A DNA stretch of 64,000 bases from Annulohypoxylon bovei var. microspora (lineage: Eukaryota > Ascomycota > Sordariomycetes > Xylariales > Hypoxylaceae): positions 248,001 to 312,000 of the forward strand of contig MU405235.1 in NCBI GenBank assembly GCA_022836615.1. The letters run 5' to 3'. Positions 1-10,452 of the stretch are shown in pieces. Positions within the stretch are counted from its first letter, which is position 1. Each line of letters starts with the position of its first letter. The notes under the pieces are model-generated. The model was given only the letters and a program-made list of their open reading frames with translations, was not told the origin of the DNA and made no database searches. Both the position numbers and the translations under genes were made by a program.

Positions 1-603
1 GACGCCCGCCACGCTCCCGACCCAGATCTGGCCCGGCTTCTTGAACAGCATTTCCCAGTACACGATTGAGTTGTCCAAAGAAAGCGCTCGCTGATCTGCT
101 TCTTTGCCGACGACGAATGCGTACCGGTACACTTTTCGGAACAGGTCGCGATCGGTTGACAGGGAGCTAGCCAGACGCTTGAAGTACAGTTTCTGAGCTT
201 CCACCTTAGCATCAACCCTAACGCTAGTTAGCTTTATGTTACTAAATAGTAAGAAGGCCTCGGGATGAGATAAATAGGGGCTTAAGACTTACCCCCCTTG
301 GGCATTCCAGCCCTTGATGAATCCATCCCGAGTAATCTCTCCTATGGTAGGGGCTTGCACGAGTTCCATAGCTAGAAATAGTGAAGCACCCTCGAGATCA
401 ACACCGATGGAGTTCAAATATTGCATGGATGAATCTGCGCCAAGAATGTCTTTCTGATCTTCACCCTCGTCTGCCTCACATGTCAGCGGGCTATATCTCA
501 GTAGGGTAAGGAGCGAACCAACGCACTTCTGAGACTGTCAAATAGCTTCCCTAATTGTATATCCTTATTCGGGGTCGATGTACCGCCATTTGACTGAAAG
601 TAT
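1..603 (-). CDS. DCN1: DCN1-like cullin neddylation protein (partial, runs off the left edge)
   Basis: Reads leftward, with visible exons 527..603, 293..470 and 1..217. The introns 471..526 and 218..292 both have GT..AG ends and preserve phase. The spliced peptide contains GKLFDSLRNEGEDQKD, then GVDLEGASLFLAMELVQAPT, ITRDGFIKGWN, and further on LFRKVYRYAFVVGKEADQRAL and YWEMLF. This is the order seen in the potentiating-neddylation (PONY/DCUN1) domain, which acts as an E3-like cofactor transferring Nedd8/Rub1 from Ubc12 to cullins. The C-terminal part lies outside the window. An acceptor (TTTTTAG) precedes the exon at 603, so at least one more 5' exon exists. I could not recognise the N-terminal UBA-domain exon in the following 500 bases. 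The exon boundaries shown are supported by frame and homology; the 5' end is unresolved. Confidence 0.8.
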
Positions 604-2542
604 CTAAAAAGCCAAGAGTTAGTAACATAATATTAAGTCAAAGACGCAGGAGACTCCAAAAGGTGGTTCACACAAGGTATACGACCGAGGAGATAGTCTG
701 AACCAGCAATATAAAATAAGACAACATGACTTCAACATAATTTATACTAGGTATGCAAGTTATCCCAAGCCGCGAGGACATCTAAAGAGCCAAAAGTTAC
801 TCCTGGCTGTCGAAAAGATAGGAGACAACAAGCTATCGTGCGACCACATGTATCTTGACACCCGCACTATCGGGCTGTGCTAAAGGTTGCATGCCGGTTT
901 ATGCAGGCTTTCATTTCCGGCATCATGGTAGCTAGATATTGCCGACATTCCATAAAGAGCGCATCCAAAACGCCAACCACATATACTTGGTATCAAGACA
1001 CACAGAGCCAACAGATTCGACGAATGTATAGAAAGGAGAGGGATATGGAAATCCACTTACGAATCGACAGCCTCGTTCAGTTTGTATCCCGTATTCTTGA
1101 GGAACTATAGTAAACATTTAATTAGTATGAGACCATCTTGAGGTTTAGGAAATAGCTATAGAGCGGCTCGGAGTATAGGAACAAGGAGAATATACCCTTG
1201 TAGCAATTTTATCCGATGACCCTGTTATGGACACGAAGCTAGCCACAGCCGCTTTCTGCACGGAAGATGGCGGCGCCATCGTGACGCGATGTATCGCCGA
1301 TCAGTTGGTGATCTAAAGGGCGGCGGGGGATACGTCGGCCGGTCCTAAGGTCTTAGTATCATTAAGACTCTTAAGACTCGGAGTTGACTTCCTCGGTAGC
1401 GAATAAGTACGAGGAGCTATCTCAGTTCTAGAAACCGGTCGGTGGTTCGTCCTGTGTACGCATGCGATCGATATGAACCCTTCGTGCTTCGTGCTTCGTG
1501 CTTCGTAACGAAATAGCTCGGCGTTTCGAATATGAAGGAGGGGTCGTGACGCAGTGAGGGGCAGTCGGGTTGTTGTCGTTCGGAAATAGGTGGTGGGCAC
1601 CTTAAAACTGGAAGGGAAATAATATGTGGTGATTGTCTTCGCTTTATAAGTAATCGGCGTTTGTTTCAGGCTAGTCTCACCGGATAGACTTGAGTCAACT
1701 GAATACAGTGTATGTAAGTAAGCAAGTCTAAATATGATTTACAGTTGAAGGAGGAAAGTTCCCAAAAGATTACTACATAGTAGAATTGGAGTTGCCCTTC
1801 GTCGTGGTGGGGTTGCTTCCTGTTACGTACCAATTCGTTTGTGAGATGGAAGGTGTTTTGGGCGTCACCTTGGCAGCTGCTTTGGTACCTAAGCTCCAGA
1901 GCTGCTAAGTAAGTGCAAGGTAGCACGCACCTAATTACCTAATTCGTTCTATGGGTCACTACTAGGTACGGCCAGTACGGCAGGTACTGATATTTCGTAC
2001 ATGTATCAGCAAAATAAGTCGCTGCTTGCCCTCATAAAATAACAATTTGCCATTAATTGAGCAGTAAAGCTTGGAGAATCTTTCATATCCTCATTCCCTC
2101 TTTCATTCTCATCAAGTCTCCTCCCAACGATGCCTATCTACCTAGCAAGGCATTGACAGACAATTACTAACATACAAGGGAATTATTAATGGTATGCAAC
2201 TGAAAAGCGAAAGAAGGGTATCGTGATAATTGCGTCCTTCCTCGACATGTGCTCGTCTCCTCAAAGAATACAGGGATGTAAAAAGACGTAGAAAAAAAGA
2301 GAAAAAAAAAGTACAGTAGGTAGGTATGCTACCTCTTCGACTCCAGGGGTCATACACTCTACAAACCCCTAAGACATGCTGTTTAATGCAGCCCGGGCGC
2401 CATCAGAACGCTGCATTCTCCTTGGATGCAACTATTCTGTCACAATCTCTACCCACTCTCCCAATTCTTCCGTCTCGACGTATCGTATACCAAATCCAAC
2501 AGTCGTCCTGGCCCTAGCTGGGTTTATACCTTGTTGAGAATT
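604..2542. other. Intergenic stretch plus unresolved DCN1 5' exon(s)
   Basis: No convincing coding gene was seen on either strand. The part up to about 1120 probably holds the DCN1 5' intron, leader and start. A good donor (GTAAGT, reverse strand) sits near 1058, downstream of an ATG at 1117, but the peptide before it is not recognisable as a UBA domain. The rest is AT-rich with A/T runs near 2290-2310. The small ORFs here (for example 1313..1600 and 1666..1926) show no family resemblance. Confidence 0.5.
1479..1507. repeat. Short tandem repeat, about 4 copies of a 7-bp unit
   Basis: The heptamer GCTTCGT is repeated head to tail inside the intergenic region upstream of MVP1's 3' end. It is a minor microsatellite-like feature with no evident function. 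Confidence 0.6.
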
Positions 2543-5154
2543 CTAGTCGCCAAGCGGCATGCCTTCAAGCTCATCTAGTAGTCGGCGCCAGTTATCCGCC
2601 AACATCTCCGAGTACTTGACACGTTCTTGCGCCCAGTCCTGGTTCCATCGGCTAACATTGAACTGTGTCTGCTGGAAATAGACCAGTTCGTCGCGGAGGC
2701 ATTCCTTGACAAATATAGAGCGGTTGTGCTGGTTCACGATGGATTCCTTGTCCTGCTTATGTGTTAATAATTATAGGTCATAGTGACGAGGAGGAAAATA
2801 CGAACCTTGATGATAGCTTCGACAACCTTCTCTATCTCTCCTGGCCTGACCATTCCGTCAGGCTTGGATCGTAGGCCGGCGAGCTTCGTCTCGTTGCTCT
2901 GAATCCTTCGTTCCAGATGTGGAATATTGTCCTTGTCCAGCCTCTCCCTTCGGTCGAACAGATCTCTAATGCTGACCAAAGCATCGCGCTGCCTCTTCAG
3001 GTCCTCAAGCACGCCGGCATCCCACGCCTTACTCTCATCCTCCATAAGGCCCTGCGTTGTTTGCAAGTGCTTGCTCATCGCCACCAGGCCGTCATTCAGG
3101 AGAGGCACATCATTCGTGTCTGTCGCGTACGTATCCGAGCTCGCTTCGGTAAGTGATGTAAGCGACATAGCTAGACGCCCGTGATCGGCTGCTACACCCT
3201 CGCTCCGCTTAACAAGGCGGTCCATGATATTACAGGTCGAGATGTATAGTTCGGCGGACCGTTTGACACCCTGTCTCGTACGTTCGAAAAGCTCCTCCAA
3301 CGAGGACGGTAGGGATTCTTCGAGACCGGCTGGCAACGGCCGGCCCGCAAATTCGTCTATCACCGAAATCGCAGCTTGCTTGCGCCATACCGCAAGTTCC
3401 TATAGTGTATTAGCTTCAGAACTCTAACCGCAGGTATTAAACAGGTATTAAACTTGGTACATACCGTTGGTACAGTTAGGAACATTATCACAAGCTGTTC
3501 CTGACCTAGGATGGGATGCCGAACTAGTGTGTTCAAGAACCTAGCCAGGCCACGTCTTCGCTTCTCGATGAATGCGCCATCGTTGGAAAGATGATTGCCA
3601 TTGACGGCAACCCTCTTGGGCGGCAGCAGAGGCAACGCGCGGAACGGATACCTCTTATGTAGACAATCAAGCAACCACACGAAATCGCTGTATCTGCGAA
3701 TGACCTTGCTCCCTCGCCGCGAGCTTGTTACCTCGTAATTGTGATGTTGAAATAGAAACACGCCTTCTTTTTCTGGCATGAGTGTAACCAGAAGGTTCTC
3801 CTCGACCGCACCACCAGTTCGGCCACCACTAATGGTCCGAGAATGGCTAGCGATAGGATTAGCACCTGGGTCACGGCCTTCGCCAAAAGGACTCGAGGGA
3901 AGATTCGAAGGCGCCTCGCTGAAGCCTCCAGCATTGTTTCTGTCGTAGTATCCCCAACCTCCAGGGTTCGAAGATATGGATCCGCCGGCAGATTGGGGTC
4001 CGGCACCTCCAGCCGAAACGGTAGTGGCCGTAGTAAAGCTGGAGGTTGTACGGGAGTGCATGTCGGGGGAGTCGAGATTACCGTAACCATTACCGTTCGT
4101 ACTCGCGTTGGCGTGGCCGGTACCGTTAGTCTTCAGCGTGTCGCCATGCTTATGATTTCTGTGGAGATCAGACGAACTCCACGGATCGTCTTCAGGACCA
4201 TCCATGGATGGCTTTCCAGCTCTCGACTGGGAGTTAAATTGCGCAGGTGGCGAATCGGGTCGTTGTGGTGGTTTAGCTGCAAGCTCTGCAGCGTTTGGAA
4301 AGACGGGGGGATGTTTGACGTGGTTAACGGGTGGTGGTGACCATAAAAATCGAGTGTTCGGTAAGTCTATAGTAAATTGTTGTTGTATTAGTAGTGTAGG
4401 ATGTAATTTCTCGGCGAATAACGTAAATGTCCCCGCAAGATGATGCACAGGGCAGCGCAGCGCAGCAACGAAGTTACGATAAGCTCGACCAGCCCATTGG
4501 ACGATAAATTGGATTCGTCAACAGTTAAGTGACAACATATATCAAGTTGGGAAAGTTGGGATTAAAAAGAGAAAAAAGAGAAAAAAGGAGTAAAACGTCA
4601 TATGAAAGTGTGCTCGATTTGGACTTACTACGTCTTCTCTCGTCGACTCCATCCAAACTTATGGATTCACCCTCCTGCGCAAGACCGATAAGAGCCAATA
4701 ACACGTTAAACTCCTTGCGACCGATTGGATCCAGTTTACCAGTCGGTGCAATTATTCCTATTATTTGCGCCTGGTCATCAGCGCCTAACTTAGCAGCCGC
4801 AAGTGTATTGGTGATTCCCGAAGAAGTGATCTTCTGGTCATGTGGATAGTTTTCATCCATTAATGCATCTTCTCGCGCGGCTTTATCATATGCTTCTACG
4901 TAACTATCCGGCACCTCAACACCATCAAGCAATTTTCGAATCAGGTCAGCGCGCGATTGCTGCTTTCTCGGCGTTGGCAAGTCCCAAGGCGAGGCAGAAC
5001 GGCTGCCTCCGATATCATCATCGTTAAAGAGCGTGTCCGAGGTTGACCGAGTCATAGGCCCATCGTCGTCGAACAACGAGTTTCGAGATCGCGCCGTGCT
5101 CGGATTACCGGAAGACGGGACATCGTTCGGCGGAGAAGTGCCAAAGAGAGACAT
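2543..5154 (-). CDS. MVP1: Sorting nexin MVP1 (PX-BAR, vacuolar protein sorting)
   Basis: Four exons: 4629..5154, 3465..4366, 2806..3399 and 2543..2752, together 743 codons plus stop, with all junction phases consistent. The start is the ATG opening MSLFGTSPP, the usual start of fungal Mvp1; an ATG 18 nt further upstream is in frame. Residues 1-175 are the acidic, serine-rich N-terminal region ending GLAQEGESISLDGVDERRR. A low-complexity linker follows. A PX domain lies at about 365-470 (VIRRYSDFVWLLDCL, PLLPPKR, FLNTLVRHP), which binds phosphatidylinositol 3-phosphate. The C-terminal 270 residues are the BAR-like helical region. Family knowledge: Mvp1 works with endosomal sorting machinery and Vps1 in recycling from endosomes to the Golgi. 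The first intron (262 nt) is long for this genome. Confidence 0.93.
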
Positions 5155-5972
5155 ATCTTTGGCTTTTCCCACGAGGTTTCGGGAGGTAGTTTGGGGTTTA
5201 GTACTATCGTGAACTAAAAGAGCGAGCTGATCGACGTAATCGAGGACGATTGCAAGCTTGTTTGAAAGTTACGAGGTGTGTCGTAAGAGATTCGTAATAG
5301 CTAAGCAGGTAGGCAGAACGAACCATACAGGCAATTGTGAATGTAGTGCAATACAATACAATGACAAGACTAGAGGGATTGACGGAACCACAGACGTACT
5401 CAAAATCACCGAGAATAAAAGAAAAAAGTTGGAATAGAATGGAATTGAGAATTCGAGTTCAAGTTCGAGTGTCACAAAAGCCCTAGAACGAGTGGTCTTG
5501 TATGCAACTGCAAGCCCGTGCCTTCCACGACTTGGAGAAAGCTATGCCTGCGCTGAAACGCCTGGGGGGGCTTTGGTGGGACAAGTGGGACGGGAAGGAT
5601 CGGCGCTGGCAACTGCAAAACGCAAATGCGGAGCTGAGTATAGCAGTGGAGCAATTACACATATTATCCCTGTAAGCTAAAGTCAAGTCGCTCACTTTTG
5701 TCACAGCCACAGAAAGTATAAACTATAGATAAGCCACATCAACCTCTACATACCTACATAGAACCTAGTAGTATATATGTTTGTAGATACCTAGGTAATA
5801 TAAAGCTTCCCAATTGTAAACATTGAAAATACTGGTTTTCTTGTCCCAGCTGTTAATATATGATCATAGGTACCTGTACCTGGGTAGTTAAGTTGGCAGC
5901 TGTTCATAATAGCATATTTGTAGACGTAGTACAAATGTGATACATTCCTCAGATACGACGAGTATAATACTA
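5155..5972. other. Intergenic: MVP1 leader/promoter and uL15m 3' flank
   Basis: No gene was recognised. The region serves as upstream DNA for MVP1 (-) and downstream DNA for uL15m (-). It contains a perfect palindrome TACCTAGGTA at 5788-5797, one of several copies in the window. ORFs at 5472..5710 lack any recognisable domain. Confidence 0.5.
5788..5797. repeat. Palindrome TACCTAGGTA, copy 1
   Basis: Exact 10-base palindrome in the uL15m/MVP1 spacer. Exact copies also occur at 9509-9518 (inside an MFS intron) and 16513-16522 (3' side of GPI12). Many partial copies (CCTAGGTA, GTAGGTA) lie between genes. Confidence 0.6.
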
Positions 5973-6942
5973 CTATAACTTCTCCCAGAGTTTCGTATCT
6001 TCTGGCTTGGCCCCCTTCTGCCTCTTCTGCTGTTGCTTGGAGAGCTTTGCCGGTGGTACTCTGAAGTATAAACTGGGTGAATCGCCCGGCTTCAACATGT
6101 GGCTCAAGTACCCTCGATGCGCAGGGTCACGGTAGTATTCCATGTCCCAACGTGATGTCGGGTCTGGTAGTCTGTAGGAGAATCCCCTCCTCCTAACTTC
6201 CCCTAATACCGGCTCAACATGCTCTGGCCCAGTCGGCAAAGGCTTGTCTGTATGAAAACTCCTGCCCTCCACCAATCGTCTTATAGACTGCTTGGTGTAG
6301 TATCTCGTCACGATCTTCCCTCCTGCTTTTTCCACCGCCTCAATCGCCGACGACGAGGCGCGAGAGACGACAATGTCGATCGGCTGCTTCAGAGAATCTG
6401 CTCCCCTTCCCAGTAGCTTAATTCCATCCTTGATCGATCTGATGAGATTAGACTGTATTATCTCCTTAGGGGTGATCTGCTTCGTAATGTCGATGCGACC
6501 GGCATCAATCCACTCCTGAAGCTTGTCAAGGTTAACTTCGGACATGATAGGCGCGCGACTGTAAAATAGTTAGTCGAAATTTGGGCGCACTTATCAAAAA
6601 TGTTCAGGGTACTAGATCATACAAATTCTCGAATCCTAGCTTTCCCCTCTGAACAATTAAGGGCGTCTGACCACCCTGGAACCACGGATGCACTTTTCCA
6701 TGCTGCTTCTGACCCTTATGACCTCTTCCGGACGTTTTTCCCTTTCCCGAAGACGGACCGCGACCAAGACGAATACGTTTCTGGTAGGCGTCGGGGTTAT
6801 CGGACAGGCTGGCGAGGATGTGAGCGCTGCGAGTTTGGATCGAGAGAGCGTTAAACAGTCCCACGAGTGGTGGATGGTTAGACTGTTCAATTGAGGCTCT
6901 GCAGCATTGGGCAGCCAGCCCTACCGGTATTCGTGGAGGCAT
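5973..6942 (-). CDS. MRPL10: Mitochondrial large-subunit ribosomal protein uL15m
   Basis: Two exons, 6623..6942 and 5973..6558, join in phase 2/1 through a 64-nt intron (donor GTATGA, acceptor TTTTACAG) to give 301 residues. The N-terminus is a probable mitochondrial presequence (MPPRIPVGLAAQCCRASI). It is followed by the L15 signature rich in Gly and Lys (RLGRGPSSGKGKTSGRGHKG, then FQGGQTPL, RGKLGFEN). The second half (VNLDKLQEWIDAGRID, then IDIVVSRASSSAIEAVEKAGG) matches the L18e/L15 core. The C-terminal extension with TSRWDMEYYRDPAHRGYL is typical of fungal mitochondrial versions. The product builds the mitoribosomal large subunit. The yeast name MRPL10 is used by analogy. The splice choice was made because it is the only in-frame GT..AG pair that joins the two L15 parts without a gap. 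Confidence 0.9.
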
Positions 6943-7771
6943 ATTGCGATTTGCGCCAGTTATCGAAGTTGTAGATTGAAGCTCAGGGCTCCATTTAACA
7001 ATTTCGATCTTGCATCTTTTTCAGAATTGCATCAATTGACGTGGTCCGAGCTTTATCTCTGCTCTACATAGGTACGTACCGGAACTATAAAAGCGGGCCA
7101 ATATCCCCCTTTCTACAATGTACATGATAGCTTCCAAAAAAACCCTCAAGTTTCAACTACACTTACAGAGCCAGCAATATTTCGGCAATATTTCGTGATT
7201 GATAAACTTATAGAGATGGAATTTATTGTTAACTAGGTAGGTATACTGTTATTAAACTTTAGATAAGACAAGTACGCAGCCCTGAAATGGTGCTCCGGGA
7301 GCCTTCTCACCAAGCAACATCTACGGATAACTAGGAATACCAAGTTTTGTAATCTTTGAATTCTTGAATTGAATACTTTCAATTATCATATTCACTCCCT
7401 ATGATAGTAGGGCAACAACATTCATGATTTTACTTGCTATAAGATAGAAATCGGAGCTTACCACCACCTACAATCTTCCCCGCTTCGGTATATCTATCAA
7501 GGTGTGCTATACTGATCCCTTGGCAGAAGTTACCTAACTAATAAAGTGGTGATAATACTAATCATTAGGTAGCATCAACATGGTCTTTCATGTAGTCTTA
7601 TCAAGGCGTCATTTTGCAAACCTCTTATAGGCCGAAAGAGATATTCGGATATTCCCTAAAGTACTAATAGGAGCGAATGGATGCACGATGCTCTTTGTTG
7701 TTTCTAATTTCTCAGATATAGTCAATTCTATCCCGGTTCTTTACCTACTTATTCGATAGTCGCAGAGTAAA
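6943..7771. other. Divergent promoter region between uL15m (-) and an MFS gene (+)
   Basis: About 830 AT-rich bases with no coding signal. The two start codons face away from each other, so both promoters should lie here. No distinctive operator was recognised. Confidence 0.5.
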
Positions 7772-9745
7772 ATGGACAAGAAGTTGTCCGGTGAAGCCAT
7801 CCAGGACAAGGCGGTGATCGCCTCTGGTCCAATTTCTACTCGGGTAGAGGGGATCTCATCAAAATCCTCGAGAGACCTCGATGATGCGTATGAACTTTAC
7901 CAAAGGCAAGATGTCACAGATATTGATCCTCAAGAGGCACGCCAGGTACTACGAAAGATCGACTGGCATGTATTACCTCTTCTAATGGGAACTTATCTGC
8001 TCCAATACCTTGATAAATCCACTGTCAACTTTGCAAGCGTGTTCGGACTACGGGAGGGGACAAATTTACATGGCCAGGATTATTCGTGGTCCTTATCCAT
8101 ATTCTACTTTGGTAAGGGGATTCAGAAATACATAGCTAGGCGCGTGCTACTGACTGAGTCTACTGCTAGGCTACTTGGTAGCACAATGGCCCGCTGGCTA
8201 TCTTCTCCAGAGACTCCCGGTCGGGAAATTCATCGGTGGCACTACTATTAGTCAGTGAGACTTCTATTCTCGCATCTGATACACCGGATTGACGAGTGAT
8301 CAGTTTGGGGCATGCTCACTATTGTTACCCCGGCTTGTAATAACTTCGCCGGACTCGCCGTGAATCGATTCTTGCTAGGTTGTTCTGAGGCCGTTGTGAA
8401 TCCGGGATTCGTACTCGTCCTCTCGATGTGGTGGCGGCAGGATGAGCAACCGATGCGGTTGACGACCTACTACAGCATGAATGGAATAGCAGGGATCTGT
8501 GGGGGTTTACTTGGTTACGCTGGTAAGTATGGTAGTAGATCTTACTGAGGAAATATGTTCTAATATGGCTACAGTGAGTCAAAATGCTCATCATTCCTGG
8601 GTGATCCCACACAACCCCCCCTTTTTTTTTTCCTGATTGACACGCAATGCTTGATTTCGTCCAATGTTGACGTATAGCAGATTGGCCATATCACCTCGGG
8701 CCTGGCACCATGGATGTACATTTTCCTCATATTTGGCTCGATAAGCTTGGTTTGGGGTACTTTGTTCTTGATATTCATGCCCGACATTCCCTCTACAGCG
8801 CGGTTTTTGAACGAGAGGCAGAAAATCATAGCCGTTGAGCGAGTAGCCATGAATAGGCAGGGTGTAAAGAACCATCATTTCAAGACTTATCAAATGTGGC
8901 AGTGTCTGAGGGACCCAAAGACGTGGATTCTATTCGTCATGGCCATAGCTGCACAGATTCCGAACGCTGCGCAGTCGAGCGTAAGTTGTTCTTACTGGGC
9001 GAACGTTGGTAGTTTAAACCCGACGCTAATGTTTAAGCTAGTTTACCTCTATCATTCTAGAGACATTCGGGTTCGACGTACTTGAGACGCAGTATTTGCA
9101 GATACCAGGGAATGTGGTCCAATTTTGCTCTCTTCTCCTATCCGGCCGGATCAGCTCCCGATTTCCCAACTTACGTTGCGCTGTTATGTTAGTGGCTAAT
9201 TTGATCTGCGTCGGTTGTGGTGCGGCTCTCGTTGGACTGCCGGTTGGCTCTGATGGGACTGAAAACCGGTGGGGGCGATTAGTTGCTCTCTGGCTATGTT
9301 CATTCACCTCAGTGGGCTTTAGTCTAAGCCTAACGATGGTAAGTAGCAATGTGGCTGGATACACGAAGAAACAGCTCACTGGTGCCTTTCTGTTCGTGGG
9401 CTATTGTGTTGGAAATATTATCGGGCCGCAGACCTTCAAGGATTCAGAAGCTCCATTCTATACGTCAGCTTACATCGCGTAAGTCCTCTCGGATTATAAC
9501 TACCCAGGTACCTAGGTATACATCAAAAACTGATCACAAGTGTTAGGATTCTCATCGGTTATTGTGTTAAAACCGCGATGGTTGCCGTGTTATACTTGTA
9601 CATGTGGACAGAAAACAGGAAACGGGACAGGGACGCTGCCGTATATGGCTCAAGACTCTCAGAGGAACAGGAGAAAGAAGCTATCGAACAAGGTATGCAG
9701 GACGTTACCGAATTGGATAACAAGGGTTTTAGATACGTATTATAA
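7772..9745 (+). CDS. MFS transporter, DAL5/allantoate permease (anion:cation symporter) family
   Basis: Seven exons: 7772..8111, 8170..8250, 8304..8522, 8575..8600, 8681..8980, 9042..9478 and 9547..9745, giving 533 residues with every phase conserved. The protein has a hydrophilic N-terminus, then RKIDWHVLPLLMGTYLLQYLDKS, the family's first membrane segment. Further family stretches are YLVAQWPAGYLLQRLPVGK, NRFLLGCSEAVVNPGF, SMWWRQDEQPMR and FGFDVLETQYLQIPGNVVQ. The terminus DNKGFRYVL is usual for the family. Twelve membrane helices are expected. Family members import allantoate, nicotinate, pantothenate, biotin precursors or dipeptides, so the substrate cannot be read from sequence. The 26-nt fourth exon is unusually small and was placed because it alone restores frame. 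A paralogous gene lies convergently at 10453..12228. Confidence 0.88.
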
Positions 9746-9871
9746 AATTTCATATGCTTAGGGAGTATACTAAAAACATCGAGCCATCTCCTTAAAATAC
9801 AATAGCCTTAGTTTGTTCCAACCCCCCTTTATCCCCTGAATAATGTCTTTTGAATTGAATCAATAGACACA

Positions 9872-10258
9872 ATGAAATTGTTCTTATTGTCATGCGCTGG
9901 ATGCTTGTATAAATATGCAATAACAATACTCCCAGACAGACATTTCATCACAGCAAACAACTCATCCATTTACCTACATAAAAAAATACCTAAAGACATA
10001 CCTGAAGATATATTAAAAATACAACAACTTTGCGTGGACAACATGGCAACCGGAAGCTTTGACGGGAATGTACCGGCGTACTTCATTTTCCCCTACGCAT
10101 TTCTTCTCTACTTGGCACTTTTACTCTTTGTTTTTACCCCGGATGATATCCGGACGCCAAAGACAGTCAGATTTGCCCTCGAACTGACATTAATGTTTGT
10201 TATTCACGTATTCCTCGTTTATTGGCTCATTACGTTTCTAGTTTACCTCCTTGAATAG
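9872..10258 (+). CDS. Small membrane protein of unknown function
   Basis: This open frame of 128 codons is not recognised. The last 70 residues carry two strongly hydrophobic stretches (about residues 68-86 and 103-127) separated by a short polar loop (TPDDIRTPKTVR). It resembles a two-helix membrane protein. The start is uncertain: an internal ATG at 10043 (MATGSFDGNVPAYF) would give a tidier 71-residue protein with a short hydrophilic head. It lies tail-side between two convergent MFS genes, 126 nt after the stop of the first. It could be a real small gene or a decayed piece of a transporter. No homologue is known to me. Confidence 0.35.
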   Translation: MKLFLLSCAGCLYKYAITILPDRHFITANNSSIYLHKKIPKDIPEDILKIQQLCVDNMATGSFDGNVPAYFIFPYAFLLYLALLLFVFTPDDIRTPKTVRFALELTLMFVIHVFLVYWLITFLVYLLE

Positions 10259-10452
10259 CAAGGCTAGGTATGTTCTGTTCCCTCGAAGGCCAAGGCCTGT
10301 GTAGGTAGGTAGTATTTGGAGTACCTACAATAGGATAGAAACATAATCAATTTACCTTACATGCTTTTAAGCTTTTAAAGTTATTTAAGATATCCGTGAC
10401 TGTGTCCCATTTGCTGTAGATGGATAGTCCCTCGCGTTCGTGATAATGAGAG

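Noticed and set aside
1313..1926. Two reverse-strand frames of 95 and 86 codons
   Set aside because: Low-complexity or unstructured translations; one is explained by the GCTTCGT tandem repeat.
10347..10452. Extension of the second MFS protein by 57 codons
   Set aside because: A consensus donor at the family C-terminus and an in-frame 12-nt exon give a better end; the extension is unlike family members.
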